A stretch of DNA of 64,000 nt from Lactuca virosa (lineage: Eukaryota > Streptophyta > Magnoliopsida > Asterales > Asteraceae), in contig CAKMRJ010005634.1 of NCBI GenBank assembly GCA_928212115.1, positions 264,204,143 through 264,268,142 on the forward strand, in the 5' to 3' direction. Position 1 is the stretch's first letter; each line of letters opens with the position of its first letter. Under the pieces are notes generated by a model. That model was not told where the DNA came from. It did not search any database and worked only from the letters and a program-made list of their open reading frames with translations. Below are positions 9,714-22,484 of this stretch, piece by piece. A program made the translations under genes and the position numbers.

Positions 9714-12700
9714 TCAATTCAAGAAGAATTGCGGGTCCGGATTCATCATTCCTAACATTTGTAAGAAACTGTTGAGTTTTGTACAGTCAAGTGCCTTTGT
9801 GAATACATCAGCAATGTCTTCATGAGTATGGACAAAAATTAGTTCAATGTTACCTTTCAGGATGTGATCTTTAATGAAGTGGTACCGTAGCTCAATATGC
9901 TTTGTTTTGGAGTTATGAATAGGATTATGAGAAATCGCTATGGCACTCTCTGAGTCACAGTAAATTGGTATCCACAGCATCCTGTATCCGTAGTCCATAA
10001 GCTGCGTTTTCATCCACAAGACTTGTGAGCAACATCTAATTGCTGCCACATATTCAGCTTCTGCGGTAGACAGTGAGACACAACTTTGTTTCCTTGATAA
10101 CCAGCTAACGAGTCTTCCACCGAGAAATTGACATCCACCAAAAGTGATTTTTCTGTCCAATCTACATCCAGCATGATCCGCGTCAACGAATGCTTGTAGG
10201 CTGAAGTCGTTCCCTGCGGGATACCAGAGGCTTAGAGATTTGCTGCCCTTTAAGTATCTAAGAATCTGCTTGGCTTCGGTCATGTGAGATACTTTGGGAT
10301 CGGCTTGGTATCTTGCGCATACTCCTGTTTCAAAGACAATGTATGGTCGGCTTGCGGTGAGGTATATCAATGAGCCAGTTATTCCTCTATAAGTTTTGTG
10401 ATCTACTGATTCGCCGGAAGGATCAACAGATATCTTATATCCGAAGGCTATGGGAACCTTGGCCGAAGAACAGTTGTCCATTGAGTATTTCTTCAGTAGT
10501 TCAGAGGTGTATTTCTCCTGATGGATGAATATCCCTTGAGGGACTTGTTTCACTTGAAGTCCTAGAAAGAAATTAATCTCTCTATTCATGCTCATTTGGA
10601 ACTTGTTGGTCATGAGCTTTGCAAATTCATCCACCATCCCCTGATCAGTTGATCCAAAGATGATATCATCCACATATATTTGTACAAGCATAAGGTGATT
10701 ACCATTTGTCTTTCTAAATAAGGTGGGATCAATCACTCCTCTTTTGTATCCGGACGAGACAAGAAATTCAGAGAGAGTCTCGTATCATGCTCTTGGTGCT
10801 TGTTTTAGACCGTAAACTGCTTTTAAGCTTGTAGCAATAGTCTGGGAATTCAATACATTCGAAGCCCGGAGGTTTCTGAAGATAAACCTCCTCTTTCAAT
10901 TCACCATTCAGGAAGGCACTTTTTACATCCATTTGATGTACCTTGATATTCTTGTGAGCAGCATACGCTAAGAAGATGCGTATGGCTTCCATTCTGGCTA
11001 CTGGGGCATATGTTTCATCATAATCAACACCTTCAAGTTGACTATACCGCTTTGTGACTAGTCTTGCTTTGTTTCGAACTACCGCACCGGATTCATCCAA
11101 TTTGTTCTTGTACACCCATCTGGTACCAACAATAGTGTGACCTTTTGGCTTCAGAACGAGTTGCCACACTTTGTTTCTTTTAAAATCTTCCAGTTCTTCT
11201 TGCATTGTTGCTATCCAATTAGGCTCCATTAATGCTTCTTTGATGGTCCTGGGTTCGACCGAAGACATGAATGCTGCATAGTGACAGTGATCATATAAGT
11301 CTTGTGAAGATCGAGTTTGGATGCCTGCTGATGGGTTTTAGATGATTTAACCTGGTGGGTGGTCCTTCATCCATATGTGTAGATGGGGTTGAAGGTGGTC
11401 AGCGGCTACGGTGGAAGGAATATCTACAATATCTGAAGATTCTGCGGTTGGGGATGGCAGTTCCCCCTGGACATGTGAGCAGCCCGCTGAATTGTCTTGA
11501 ATTGGAAATGTGGAATTGGAGTTTTCTTGGGCACATGATGGAGGTTCCCCCTGGATTGCGGATGGGAGTTCCCCTTGATCCTGAGAAGGTTCCCCCTGGA
11601 TTGTTGGAAGTATGATAATCCTTGGGTCAGTTCTTGTGTCAATGTTCTCTATATCTTCATCATCTGAGTCAGAAGAAACATTCGATGGTAAGGATTCTCT
11701 GCAGATAGGAACTGGAACTACATCATCAAGTACTGGAACCTCGATGGTTGTCACTTGATCCGGAGTAGAGCTTTCCCCCTCAACCGGCAAGGTGGAAGTA
11801 TTGAGTGATACTACATCGGATAGAGATGGACCAGATACGTCAACATGCTGCTGTTGAGCTTCCGGGGACACAAGGACTTCGGATAACTTGGTTGTTTCTA
11901 CGGGGTCGAAGAGATCATCATAGTTTACTTCAACTATGTTTAGTGGACCCGAAGAGGCAGGAATATCACTTTCTAGGATTGATTTGGTTTCGGTTGATGG
12001 AGCGGTGTTGCGGACGTAATAGTCATCGAATTTGACATCGAAGCTTTCGACTATTAGTCTTGTGCGTCTAATGAGAACCCTATAAGCCACTTTTTTTGTT
12101 GAGTAGCCAAGAAAGATGCCTTCATCAGACTTCGGTGCGAACTTGTTAAGATGATCTCTGTTGTTGATCACAAAAAATCTAAACCCAAAGATATGGAAGA
12201 ATCAGACATTTGGTTTGCGGTTGTTAAGGCCCTCATAAGAAGTTTTACCGAGACGCTTGGAGATGATGCTTTTGGTTTTGAACAAAGCAAGCTGTGGCCA
12301 CTGCTTCGGCCCAGAAGTGGAGAGGAAGGTGTGCGAAGTTAAGCATAGATCTGGCTGCTTCTACCAGAGTTCGGTTTCTTCGCTCTACTACTCCATTTTG
12401 TTGCGGTGTGTAGGGAGCTAAGAAATTGTCAGTGATACCCTTGGAAACCAAGAAACTGTTTAAGAGATTGTTGGTAAACTCGGTTCCATTATCACTTCGG
12501 ATGTGGCGTACTGGTAACTTGATCCGAAGTTCAATTTCTTTTTTATAAAATTGATCAGTATCTGCAGAGTTTCGGATTTGAGTCTTAAGAAAAAGACCCA
12601 GGTGAAACGAGTGAAGTCATCAACTATAACCAGTATGTATTTATTGTGATGAAGACTGGCAACGGTAGATGGACCGCAAAGATCAATGTGTAGGATCTCC

Positions 12701-13308
12701 AGTAGTTCAGAATTTGAGGAATCAATTACTATTGGGTGACTTGCTTTGGATTGCTTGCCACATTCACATGCAGGACAGAGTGTATCATTGTTGAACTTGA
12801 GAATTGGAAGACCTCGGACGAGTTCTCCGGTTACCAGATTGTTGATGTATCTGAAGTTAAGATGAGCTAGCTTGCGATGACATAGCCAGCTGACTTCCGA
12901 TACTGCTTTGGATAGAAAGCATAGATGCGGTTTCCCAATGACCAGAGAGACGTCCAGAGGATACATGGTTCCTTCGGACTTGGATTTGATCAAACAAGTG
13001 CTTCTATCGCTGGTCATAACATAGCAGTACTCATTGTCAAATTCAACCCTGTGGCCTGCTTTACATAGTTGGCCTACAATGTTGAGATTGTGTTTAAGGC
13101 TTTCTACATAAGCAACCTTTTGAATAGAGAAGTTTCTCGTAGTAAGAACACCATAACCTCGGATTATCCCATTCGCATTGTTGCCGAATGTGACGTTTCC
13201 ACCGTTGCAAATTGGCCTGAAATCCCAAAGGTATTCTAACCTTCCGGTCATGTGCAAGGAGCAGGCACTGTCGATTAACCATTCTTCTTCTTGTTCCTCC
13301 TTGCACAA
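9714..13308 (-). pseudogene. pol: Element C pol: protease, integrase, reverse transcriptase, RNase H
   Basis: Copia-order polyprotein in four pieces. Protease: WLIDSACSLHMTG at about 13245-13283, with catalytic Asp present but DSG changed to DSA (13264-13272). Integrase: HH-CC region (CHRKLAHLNF...CPACECGKQ), then HIDLCGP, VDDFTRFTWVF and, after a frameshift near 12460, NGVVERRNRT. A variable acidic linker (11347-12171) follows. Reverse transcriptase: MDVKSAFLNGELKEEVYL and, after another frameshift around 10740-10770, an intact IYVDDIIFGS at about 10660-10680. RNase H: VDADHAGC, STAEAEYVA, CDSESAI, TKHIELRYHFI. It would copy and integrate the element; frameshifts near 12245, 12460 and 10750 and a stop at 11347 inactivate it. 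Confidence 0.9.
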
Positions 13309-13318
13309 ATCCTGAGAA

Positions 13319-16300
13319 TTACACAGTTAGTTTAGGCATCCAAACTAATTTGGAGCCTGGGATAAAATATGAATTTCTGATTGATGCATGAACCGAGGTT
13401 GCAGGGACAGGTTTCGTGTCAACTTTTAGGCCTAGTCCTGGGTGTTTGTGAGTTTTTGGAGTGTTGCAAGATTTAGAAAAGTTACGAGGTATTTGAAAAG
13501 AACCAGATTTCACATAAGATGAACCTTTTTGACAATTACACTGACATGCAGAAATTTTGTCATTTACCCTGACACTTTGTTTGGTCAGTGGTCTAAATGA
13601 CGAGGTAGGCTTGTGACCAGTCTGAGAGTGGTGAAATCTGACAGTAGTGGTGTTGGTATTTGAAAAAGTACGTTTTGCAGAAGTGAAAGTATGGAAGGAT
13701 TTCTTGGAGAGTGATTTCTGAAAATTTTGATGTGATTTTAAAAGTGTTGGAGTTGGTAAAATCCCCTTCCATTTTGGGTCATCTAAGGAATAGATTTGAA
13801 AACCATTGCTTCGAAAACGCTGTACTCTCTTTTGGGTTGTGTCAGATGTTTTTGAAATGCTTGAAACTGTACATTCCTTTTTGTAAGTTTTCTTGATCGG
13901 AGAGTTTTTTGAAAAATAATGTGAGAAAACAAACTTTTCTGGACTCTTAGATTTTGGAAATCTGACATGCTTTTTGTTTTTTGAAAAGATTTCCTGATTT
14001 TTGCCTCGGGATCGAATTTCCTCTTTGAAAGCCTTTTTAGCTATGGTTTTTGGAGAACCGCAGTCATTAGTGTTCAGCTGCGGTTTCCTGGAAACCTTTG
14101 AAGGTTTTTGAAAACGAGGGCTAGATTCATCCGAACTAGAAGATTCAGGGCTTTGAGAGCATTGACCCACTTCAAAATTTTCTATGGGTAATTCATGATG
14201 AATTGGCTGAAGAGTCACAGAGCTCTTGACTGAGGACTGCGGTAAGGATGATTTGACTACCGCAGAATAAGACTGAGTTGGGACTTCTGTAGGGTTTCTG
14301 TGGGACTTTTGTGATCCATGACTGCAGTGAGAGACACTGCGGTCTGAGGGCAGGATGGAAAGTCCTTTGAGACTTCGGGACTCTCTATGACAATTTCCTC
14401 ATCAAAAACTGATGAAGTTTGAGAGTTGGGATAGATTGCACCACAGATAGGAATTTGATCACTTGAGTGACCCGAAAATTCAGGCAAAATTTCCTCAATG
14501 ACACAGTTATTACTTAGATTATGAAGTCTACCGAAGTGAGTTCTGATGTCTTCGGGAAAGGTTTTGTCATTGATTGGGAAATGGAACTCTCGGTCTGGAG
14601 GGACATAAAGACGATCTTTGTTAAACCGGGGTGAGGAATCCCTTGTGGTAGGATATCCATTGGACCAACCCCAATTATAGGTATTATCTACGGTTCCATT
14701 GTTCACCAAATTTTCAATAGCTTCACTTTCATTGAACAGTTTTTCTATTAATAGATTTAATCGTACAATCTCACTCTGAGCTAAATCTCTTTGGTTCAAA
14801 GCTATCTCTAGTTGTGTTTCACTCAACATTCTTGCATCTTTCTCTAACTCTAATTCCTTTTCTAACATAGCTACTTTGAGTCTTTTGTTATCCAGTCGTC
14901 CTCTTACATGAAACATCTCTTGGGACGCTATGTTCTTCTCATCTAGAGCTTTGTTATAGTCTGTAAGGACGGCAGCACATGTGTCATTAAGATTGTCTAT
15001 GAAGGGTTGACAGTCATGCATGCTATAGTTTAGAGTTTGAATCATAAGTTTTACATGTTCGACGATGCTTAGAGTTCCATCCTTTGCCATGTAGCAGTAG
15101 TTCTTTTCCAGCTTTGTAGACCCATCGTCATCCGCAGTTGCCATCATGCAAATCTTGCCTTTTCCTTTGATGTTGCTGATGTCTTCATCTTCATCTCCGG
15201 ATGACCAAACTTGATGGTCTCTTTTTACATGGGATACGTATGCCCTTGTCTTCTCCTTTTCCTCCAACTCTTGAGCTTTTCTAAGGTAGAATGCTCTGTC
15301 TTTCACTATGTTAGCCTTGCAGTCTTTTGCAAAATGATTCTCCTTGTTGCACTTGTGACAAATTACAACATCACTTTTATCTTCTGAAGAGGTACCGGAG
15401 TCAGTTGGATTGATGGGCTTCGGTGCCTCTTTGGTTTGAGTAGTCTGAGGTTGCGGTGGTAGGTGAGAACTTTTGGGATATCTAGAGTGATTATTATGAG
15501 GGTTGAAGTTGCGGTTGAATGGAGGTTTGTTGTACTGCTGATTTTTACGAAAAGGAGGTGGTAGCCGGTTGAATTGTTGGCTAACAAGAGCAATAGCATT
15601 CTAAAACTCTTCTCCATCATCATACTCTGAGTCAGCTTCGTATGACTGCGGAGGATTGTCATACGAGGGAGAGTACCGATTGAGTATGTGGAGCTTGTGC
15701 TATAAGAGCAAGTGGTCCTCCGAAGTCAGCACAATCCTTGAGTACAGTGGATTCTTGTGCTTGCAGTTCCCCGTAGAGCTTGTAGAGAGATAAAGAATGA
15801 ATCTTTCTATCTCTTTGGACTATCATCTTAGCAGTAGTCCAGTGTCTTCCTAAACCATTGAGAAACTGAAGATTTGTTTCATGGTTACTTCGGATGGTGC
15901 CAGCATTAGATAACTTAGTGACTATCAGGTTGAACCTTTTGAAGGAGTCTTCCAAACTTTCGCTAGTATGAGCTTTGAAATTGTTGAACTCATTGAGTGC
16001 AGTTGTGAGCTTCTTATGTTGAGCTTGTTCTGAACCTTCATACAAGTTTTTGAGAACCTCCCAGATCTCTTATGTTGATTTGCAGTTTATGATAATGTCG
16101 AAGTTGTCAGGAGCAACTCCACAAGAGATTTCATAAAAAGCAACAACATCATTTTCCATTTTATCGAGATCGTCTTTGGTGGGACGATTCATGACTGGTT
16201 GACCTCCTCCTAGTCTGGCTGTGGCGCCGTCGGTTTGAACTGGTGTAAGAACAGGGACATGTGGTCCTTCTTCTACAGATCGCCATACATCTCTACCAAG

Positions 16301-16420
16301 TCTTCTTAAGTATCTTTCCATTCTCTGAGACCAGTGATGATATTCATTTGCCACCAATATTGGGGCTCTATTAGAACCACCAACACTGTTGGAAACATTG
16401 AGAGATAATGCTTGTGCCAT
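13319..16420 (-). pseudogene. gag: Element C gag, long Sirevirus type
   Basis: Starts at 16420 (MAQALSLNVSN), soon after the primer site. It has a UBN2-type gag domain (to about 15660), a CCHC knuckle CHKCNKENHFAKDC near 15320-15365, a strongly charged coiled-coil region (about 14700-14950), and a long basic, serine-rich tail ending WMPKLTV before a stop at 13319. Frame changes occur near 15660, 15310 and 14240, and stops at about 16070 and 15603. It would form the virus-like particle and bind RNA. The stop before pol is also present in element B (WVPKTN), so a stop at this boundary may be an original property of the family. Confidence 0.85.
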
Positions 16421-16525
16421 ATTTCCTTGTTTTTTTAAAGATTTTGTTTTTTTTAAGAAATGAGCTCCAGTGGTATAGAAGGCCTTTTGAAAATCAGAGT
16501 TTTGCTTCAAAAAGCAACCACTTTG

Positions 16526-16537
16526 GCTCTGATACCA
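16526..16537 (-). promoter_or_regulatory. Element C primer binding site
   Basis: TGGTATCAGAGC on the minus strand, 2 bp inside the LTR end ...CTCTCAACA. Confidence 0.9.
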
Positions 16538-16539
16538 AT

Positions 16540-17186
16540 TGTTGAGAGAAAAACTTGAGAAACACACTTGAACAAACGTTAGAACAAGTTTATATTGCGG
16601 AAATTAAAGTTAATCTCAAAGGATCATAAAGCTCAACAATAATATAAGTTAGAGTTAGATAGTTAGATGATTAGTTGCGGAAAGGTAAGGAAATATAAAA
16701 GACAGCAAGTATTATATCAAGTATACACTTAAGTTAATTCTTAACAAGGAATGCAATCAGACCAAGTTAGTAAGTGAGATCAAACTTAGTGATTAAGTAT
16801 AGAAAAGACTTGCTCTTGAAGAGAGATTACAAGGAGTTACGATTATGTTTAGGTGATAAGGTAGTAGAGAGAAAGATGAGTGATAAGATTCATGATGCGT
16901 AAGAAAGGTGTATTCATTGAGAAATGGAGAACTCTATTTATAGAGTCTCGAAGATTACATACAGCCTAATCTGTTTAAGAGTTGCCACGCAGGGCACTAT
17001 GGATAAAAGAAAGTACTTATACAAAGAACAGATAAAAGACTGAATCTAACAACTGATGACGATGACTGCGGTTGCTAATCTTAACTGCGGTTGCTAATCT
17101 TAACTGCGGGGAGAGATTGACTGCGGTTCCTGAAGCAACTTTGGATCTCTTTTAAGTTTAAGAGGGTCACTTTTAATGTTTCAACA
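16540..17186 (-). repeat. Element C 5' LTR
   Basis: A 647-bp LTR with matching inverted ends TGTTGA (16540) and TCAACA (17186). A TATAAATA box on the minus strand lies at 16935-16942. Upstream of it, at 17062-17130, are tandem copies of ACTGCGGTTGCTAATCTTA. The flank beyond is TCTTC, the expected target duplication; the other copy lies outside the window. Confidence 0.85.
17062..17130. promoter_or_regulatory. ACTGCGGTTGCTAATCTTA tandem repeat in C LTR
   Basis: Two perfect 19-20-bp units and two partial ACTGCGG units lie about 120 bp upstream of the TATA box, a typical site for an enhancer repeat in U3. Confidence 0.6.
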
Positions 17187-19744
17187 TCTTCCTATGAGAT
17201 CTATTGGGGATACTTCGGGTGGTTACTGACTTCTGAGACTTCTTTGGTGTTTTTCGCTTCAAGTTTCCTATCTACGGAGTAGGCTAGAAAGCCGTGGTAT
17301 CCCTCGCATAGGTACTTCTGAAGTTTTGAAGCGAGAGACGATATAAGGGTTTGCGTTATGGAATGAAAGAATTTCATTGGACGGTTGATTAAGGTAAAAG
17401 TTCTTTACACAACATAGGAAATTGGTATGGTGAGGACCAAACCAAACCATGTCGACTGACGACGTCGAAACTCCTCGACGAAATAGATATTAAGTCGATT
17501 TGGAAGAAGTGATTACTAGGACGATGGAATATCCTACGTACATATGCTTCAGTGCCTTCGGTTTTATCCTTGGTATTATTACTGCGAACCCTTTTGTACC
17601 GAAATTAACAAGTACTAACTAAAAGAGGGTCCGGATAAATTAAAATAATGAACTTTCATGAAATAATCCCTTCTAGGTCTCTCTATAACCGCTTGGTGTA
17701 CACAAGTCATGTATAATTAAGATTGGAAAGACAGTTGACTGAGTGACCCTGCCCTAAATCCACAACCAAACAAGGAACAGGAAATGAGGCGAAATCACTC
17801 ACTCTAAGTTTACAAATCTTAATTATAAATGACCCTAATGTATACACTAAGCCATCATAGCTTACCTGCAAGGATTCTTAGTTTTATATGATTTTTTTGA
17901 TTTTGTTCGAACTAGAGAGTAATTATAATTATGATTAATTATTGAGGTTTGGAAGCGTACCCAAAATTCTAGTAGGGTTCTTTGATTCTTCCTCATGTTC
18001 CGGGGTTAAAATCCTCCTGCTCCCCCGTTATTATTCTTTGTTGGACAATCCCTCTTGAAATTTCCTATTTCACCACATAGATGGCATATTAGACTGATCC
18101 CAACATTGGTGGTTGAAGTGATGAACTCGACCGGAGTCCTAAACAAACGGGTGGTATGTCCCTTCATGTTGCATCTATTGCAATGCAGCACTCGGCAGAC
18201 TCCATAATGATGGTAGTTTCACTTGCTGCAGTGTGGGAGGTTTCCTCAGTATGGTGTGGTCAGTGTTGGGATCGCAGGGCTGATGGGGGTATTGACTGCC
18301 CCGGCTTGCTGCCCTTCGGTAGGTCCTTGAGTTGAACTACTCCCTTTCTCGTTCTCGAACTTTCGTTTCATGATATCAGGTTTGAGGTTTGGAGTGTCTT
18401 TACAAACAAGCACTCGTTGCTGTACTTGGTTATCACTGTGATTGGGATTGCCGATAACATTTCCACTAACATTTGCGTTGTTAGCATTAAGGTGAGCCAT
18501 GACAGTTGCTACAGCAGTTGTGACCGTAGCTTGAAAAGTAACCGAATCTATCTGAAGGATTGGTGTTTTGTCGGTGGGTTGGTTACATTTCTTTGGACAC
18601 ATGATTCTGTTACAAGATGAGAAAACGAGCTCGTGAGCAACGATGGTTGTTTCTAGTTTCATTCTAATTATTTATATATACATATAACTTTTTTTCGTTT
18701 TGTTATATGGTTCTCAATGTTTCGACCTACATCCCTATGATGCAGTCCTGGTAAAGAGCAGAAGTAAGTTTTTAGAAAGGTTATAAACCGAGATTCCTCC
18801 GCACTAAGTTATCTTTGATTGGTGGATATCATGTTCCAACTTTCGAAAAGATTTGAAAACAATTCATAACAGAGTCTACATAAAACAGACTTATGAATTT
18901 TTATAAATAATCACTCTAAATTGAGATTTCATGATCCGATTTACTGTTATTAGTTGTGATGGAAAAAGGCGATAAGCTTAATACCTAACGTGAGTAGTAT
19001 AATCACTAACTCAGTAGGTTGTATCAATTTATTAGTTATTAGAGTGACGCAAAAGGTACTCAAACACTTCGCATGTTTCATGCGTGGCTTCCCTCTGTTC
19101 TCTGTTCTACTCCTGGCGGTAAAGATATGTTCTCTCCTGGTATCTATATGGTGTCCTTCTCCTTCATAGGTATATTGAATTCCCGTGCCGTCATACTTCA
19201 AGTTTTGGCACTGATCCCACATTACTTCATAATGGAGAATTTGAATCCCGGAAGTTCATGCGAACTTATCATCGGTGCCCGTAATAGGGTAAAGGCACTT
19301 GATGATTTCTATAGTTTCTTTACTCCTCATCTGTTTCTTTCTCGGAATCCTCCTAATGAAACACTGGTGGACCCTCGTTGACTCTTCTATTGATTTTTGG
19401 AGTGGTTACATCTATCTAAGTGGTTTATACGAGGATGGGAATGTCTAAAGAATCTATGAGATGAATAAAACATTTTCGTTACAAATACATTTTTACGACG
19501 ATGATCCATTCTGGTCTTTCTATAATCACATAGTCTGTACAGATTATATATAATCCAGATCAAATAGACCTTCAAATAAGTGATCCTACTCTAAAACCAC
19601 AACCAAACAAGGAACAGGAAGTAGAGTGAAAATCACCTATTCTAAGTCTATAAAATCTCAACTATATATAACTTTAACGTATACACTTAGTAATTATAGA
19701 CCTATCAGTAAGGATCTTTTAGTTTTCACCGAAGTTATTCATGG
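17187..19744 (-). mobile_element. Element D internal region (Gypsy), part 1
   Basis: Internal DNA of a minus-strand Gypsy element, bounded on the left by the insertion of C and on the right by solo LTR M. It holds a decayed gag (18006-18662). Two diverged copies of a block containing CCACAACCAAACAAGGAAC lie at about 17640-17900 and 19470-19740, and the same block recurs in D's own LTR near 23620. The stretches 17187-17640 and 18663-19470 hold nothing I can name. Pol is not seen; if present it lies left of the window. Confidence 0.6.
18006..18662 (-). pseudogene. gag: Element D gag remnant (Gypsy) with internal deletion
   Basis: An N-terminal part with PTDKTPILQI and an alanine/asparagine-rich stretch resembles the start of plant Gypsy gag. 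It jumps directly to a KRKFENEKGSSS linker, then after a stop near 18246 to two zinc knuckles, CNRCNMKGHTTRLF and CHLCGEIGNFKRDC. The first knuckle has lost its last Cys and the second has Asn for His, so neither can hold zinc normally. The central particle-forming domain, normally about 200 residues, is missing. Function lost. Confidence 0.7.
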
Positions 19745-20157
19745 TGTAACACCCGTCAAAATTAGGTCAATAACAATTACATGTGATTATGACAATCATG
19801 TAATGTGATTTTGTTAAACTAGTAAAGTGACAAACTTACTATGTAATCCGTAATAAATTCTAATACAAGTATGAACTTTTATGATACAACTCAAAGTATA
19901 CGTCCATACGATTCCAAAAATATAGAGAACGTCTAAATCTGACTTCGCGTGAAGAAGTTATGATAAACCGAACACTATAAATCTCTATAATAAGAGGAAT
20001 TTAAAATAGACTTAGAATTAGCTTTTGGAATCTAAAAGAGAGTTGTATTTCTCGTAAATACCTACGCATGGATATAAAGAATGTCAAAAACGGAGTTCGT
20101 ATGCAAAAGTTATGGCCTTCTGAAGAGGTCGCTGTCAGAAACCCTAATTTGACTGAA

Positions 20158-20382
20158 CTCACAACTTGAGCATAACAACTCACAACGTGAGGAGTCAAAC
20201 CGCCACATTTTGAAGCTAGAAGTCTACCGACGATAACCCAAAAGCTCACGACATGAGCAAGGTTTTCTCACGACATGAGGACGCTGCAGGACACGAATCG
20301 GGGCTAGAAAACACGCGTTAAAGCTGTGGGATAACTCTTACCATAATTCACGACGTGAACCTATCATTTCTCACGTCGTGAG
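20158..20382. promoter_or_regulatory. Six CTCACGWCRTGAG palindromes upstream of M's TATA box
   Basis: Copies at 20158-20170, 20179-20191, 20245-20257, 20267-20279, 20347-20359 (TTCACGACGTGAA) and 20370-20382 (CTCACGTCGTGAG). Each is a 13-bp near-perfect inverted repeat with a CG core. Even spacing and the closeness to TATAAATA suggest binding sites for a dimeric protein such as a bZIP or bHLH factor; this is inference. Confidence 0.65.
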
Positions 20383-20815
20383 GACCAAAAATCTTCCTAT
20401 AAATATCAAGTTCGGCCATTTGCTTTCTCACACCTGATCTCCTTCCTTCTCCCTCGTTTGCTGAAGCCGTTTCGCTTCTCGAGCCCGATGATCACGAACC
20501 GCTAACTGTTTTCAGTTAGATTCTATCGAAGCACGATATTAAGGTGAGTTTCATGGCCCCACTTTTTAATGTTTTCGGGGGGAAATGCATGCTAAATATT
20601 GAATACAAGTTAATACTATATTTATATGATAGTATCTTCGTTAATCGGGATATAATTATTTTGTATCTATACAACTATCGTAAACTTGTTACCATGTTAT
20701 TGTTATAGTAGTATACTAATGTAGATCTTGAGTTATACTTAGGATTCTATATATATTTTGTGTGAGATATAGTTCCAGAGTTATACTCGGAAGTTCTATA
20801 TGCTAATTGATAAGT

Positions 20816-20945
20816 ATGTTGTTATTGTTGGTTTTTATGTCAACATAAAACCAGGTATGTTATATGTTGTTATTGTTGGTTTTATGTCAAGATAAAACCA
20901 GGTATGTTATATGTTGTTATTTGGTTTTATGTAAAGATAAAACCT
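20816..20945. repeat. Tandem GGTTTTATGT hairpins in M
   Basis: Three tandem units of about 40-55 bp. Each contains GGTTTTATGT, a short loop and its complement ATAAAACC, so each can fold into a hairpin. Confidence 0.7.
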
Positions 20946-21305
20946 GATTTTTTCCTCAAGTTATAGCTGTTATACTGCCTAAAGTAATATGAATTTAGGA
21001 GTAATGTTTAAAGGCATAGTCTAATAACTTAGGGTTTTAGACATGAAAATGCTTTTGTTGTTAGAGCTATAGGAAGTCGTCGAAGTCTACATGAGTAATT
21101 GTATTCATCAACTAAGATTGGGGATCTTAGCGGAAATCCTCTGAACTGTAACCGTTAATCCCGTGTGAGCGAGGAAGTCATGTATAATTAGTATACGGGT
21201 TGACAACTGCACTTGTGATTGTTAGCTACAGTCAACCATAAGCAAGTGACAAACTATCATTTTACTTGTTATTGTTCCGGCGTCGATGAAGCGTACGTTT
21301 TTGTT

Positions 21306-21355
21306 TCTCATGGAAATCATGAGTGTATTGTTTCTCATGGAAATCATGAGTGTGT
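21306..21355. repeat. Duplicated CTCATGGAAATCATGAG hairpin in M
   Basis: Two 30-bp tandem units, each with a perfect 6-bp stem CTCATG/CATGAG around the loop GAAAT. Confidence 0.75.
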
Positions 21356-21929
21356 TTTATCAGAGGTATTGTGTCGTAGCAGCGGTTACAGGCTCATGGT
21401 AGCAAAATTTTAGAAGCATTACACTTTGTCGATATACAAGTATAAATGTTAAGTATAAGTTTCCTAAGGACTTATACTCTAAGTATTAAAATCGGATAGG
21501 TATATTACTTGTATAGTAAGTAGACCACTATACATATTCTACTTACTCGTATAGAATTGAAATAGATTTATACGTAGCGTTTTTACTCGTATAGAATTGA
21601 AATAAGATTTATACGTAGTAACTTAGTTTGTATGGAATTACAAACATTTATATTTTTAATATATAAGACTTATAGGTATATACTTATTTGGTAAGTAAAC
21701 CATTATACCTAGGATATATATATATATTAATTGTTTGAGAGTCAAAATGATACTTTCAAAACTAAACTTTTGAACTTGGAAAATGTATTACATGGAGTCA
21801 AAACCTGTGAACTCACCAACTTTATGTTGATGTATTTTTAAATGCATGTGTTTTCAGGATGTTGATAACTATGATACAAGAAATGACGTTACACCGCCCG
21901 GTATTTCCGCCGATGGCCGGGGTGTGACA

Positions 21930-22285
21930 CATGGTACCTAAAATACTCCTATAGTATTTTAATTATATGTTTGATTCTAGAATCTTCTTGGTATAAGAAG
22001 TTGATAAGTTTTTAGTTTTGTTATTATTATATAGTATCATAAAATACTCCTATTGTATTTTAAACTTTAGGGTTCGTTCTAGTATTCCTTTGTGCATAGG
22101 GTTGGTAAGTTTTAGGCTCGTTGCAACACCACTATCACTCTCAAACACATGTTGGTCGTACCTCAAATGAATATAGTTGTTCAGGCTATATTTATCCCAG
22201 ATATAACTACATAACTGTCCAGGTTTTACTGTAATGTCCAACCTCCAAATACTTTTGTTTTGTTCTTCTTGTGATACTCGTTCTA

Positions 22286-22332
<47 letters not shown>

Positions 22333-22484
22333 TATTATGTATCTACTTATACAGTTATAAAATTTTGTTATATTTTAAAGTATAACTCTTGGTCAAAGTG
22401 TTTTTATCCCTTTGTGTTTATAGTTGTATATCTTTTATGCATTGATATACTGAGTTCACTATAAACAATGCTCTAATACCAATC
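21930..22484 (-). mobile_element. Element D internal region, part 2 (leader and primer site)
   Basis: Continuation of D on the other side of M. Non-coding, with a (TA)n tract at 22286-22331. It ends with a primer site at 22470-22481 reading TGGTATTAGAGC on the minus strand, one mismatch from the tRNA-Met site. Confidence 0.75.

Larger units (their letters stand above)
7953..17186 (-). mobile_element. Element C: Sirevirus-like Copia retrotransposon, left end outside window
   Basis: Read on the minus strand the order is 5' LTR (17186 to 16540), primer site, long gag, protease, integrase, reverse transcriptase, RNase H, a roughly 780-bp spacer and an extra ORF that runs into the insertion of B. 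The gene order, the long gag C-terminus and the ORF downstream of pol match the Sirevirus (SIRE/Maximus) branch of Copia. The 3' LTR must lie left of the window. It is decayed, with several frameshifts and stops. C itself is inserted in Gypsy element D. Confidence 0.88.
19745..21929 (+). repeat. Element M: solo Gypsy LTR with CATGG target duplication
   Basis: Starts TGTAACACCCG and ends CGGGGTGTGACA, 2,185 bp, with perfect CATGG on both sides (19740-19744 and 21930-21934). There is no internal region, so the element collapsed by LTR-LTR recombination. A TATAAATA box at 20398-20405 shows plus-strand orientation. Six CTCACGACATGAG-type palindromes lie between 20158 and 20382, the last 15 bp from the TATA box. 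Downstream are two sets of tandem hairpins (20816-20945 and 21306-21355). It sits inside element D. Confidence 0.92.

Noticed and set aside
11355..12035. Plus-strand ORFs over element C pol
   Set aside because: Antisense shadows of the integrase-RT linker.
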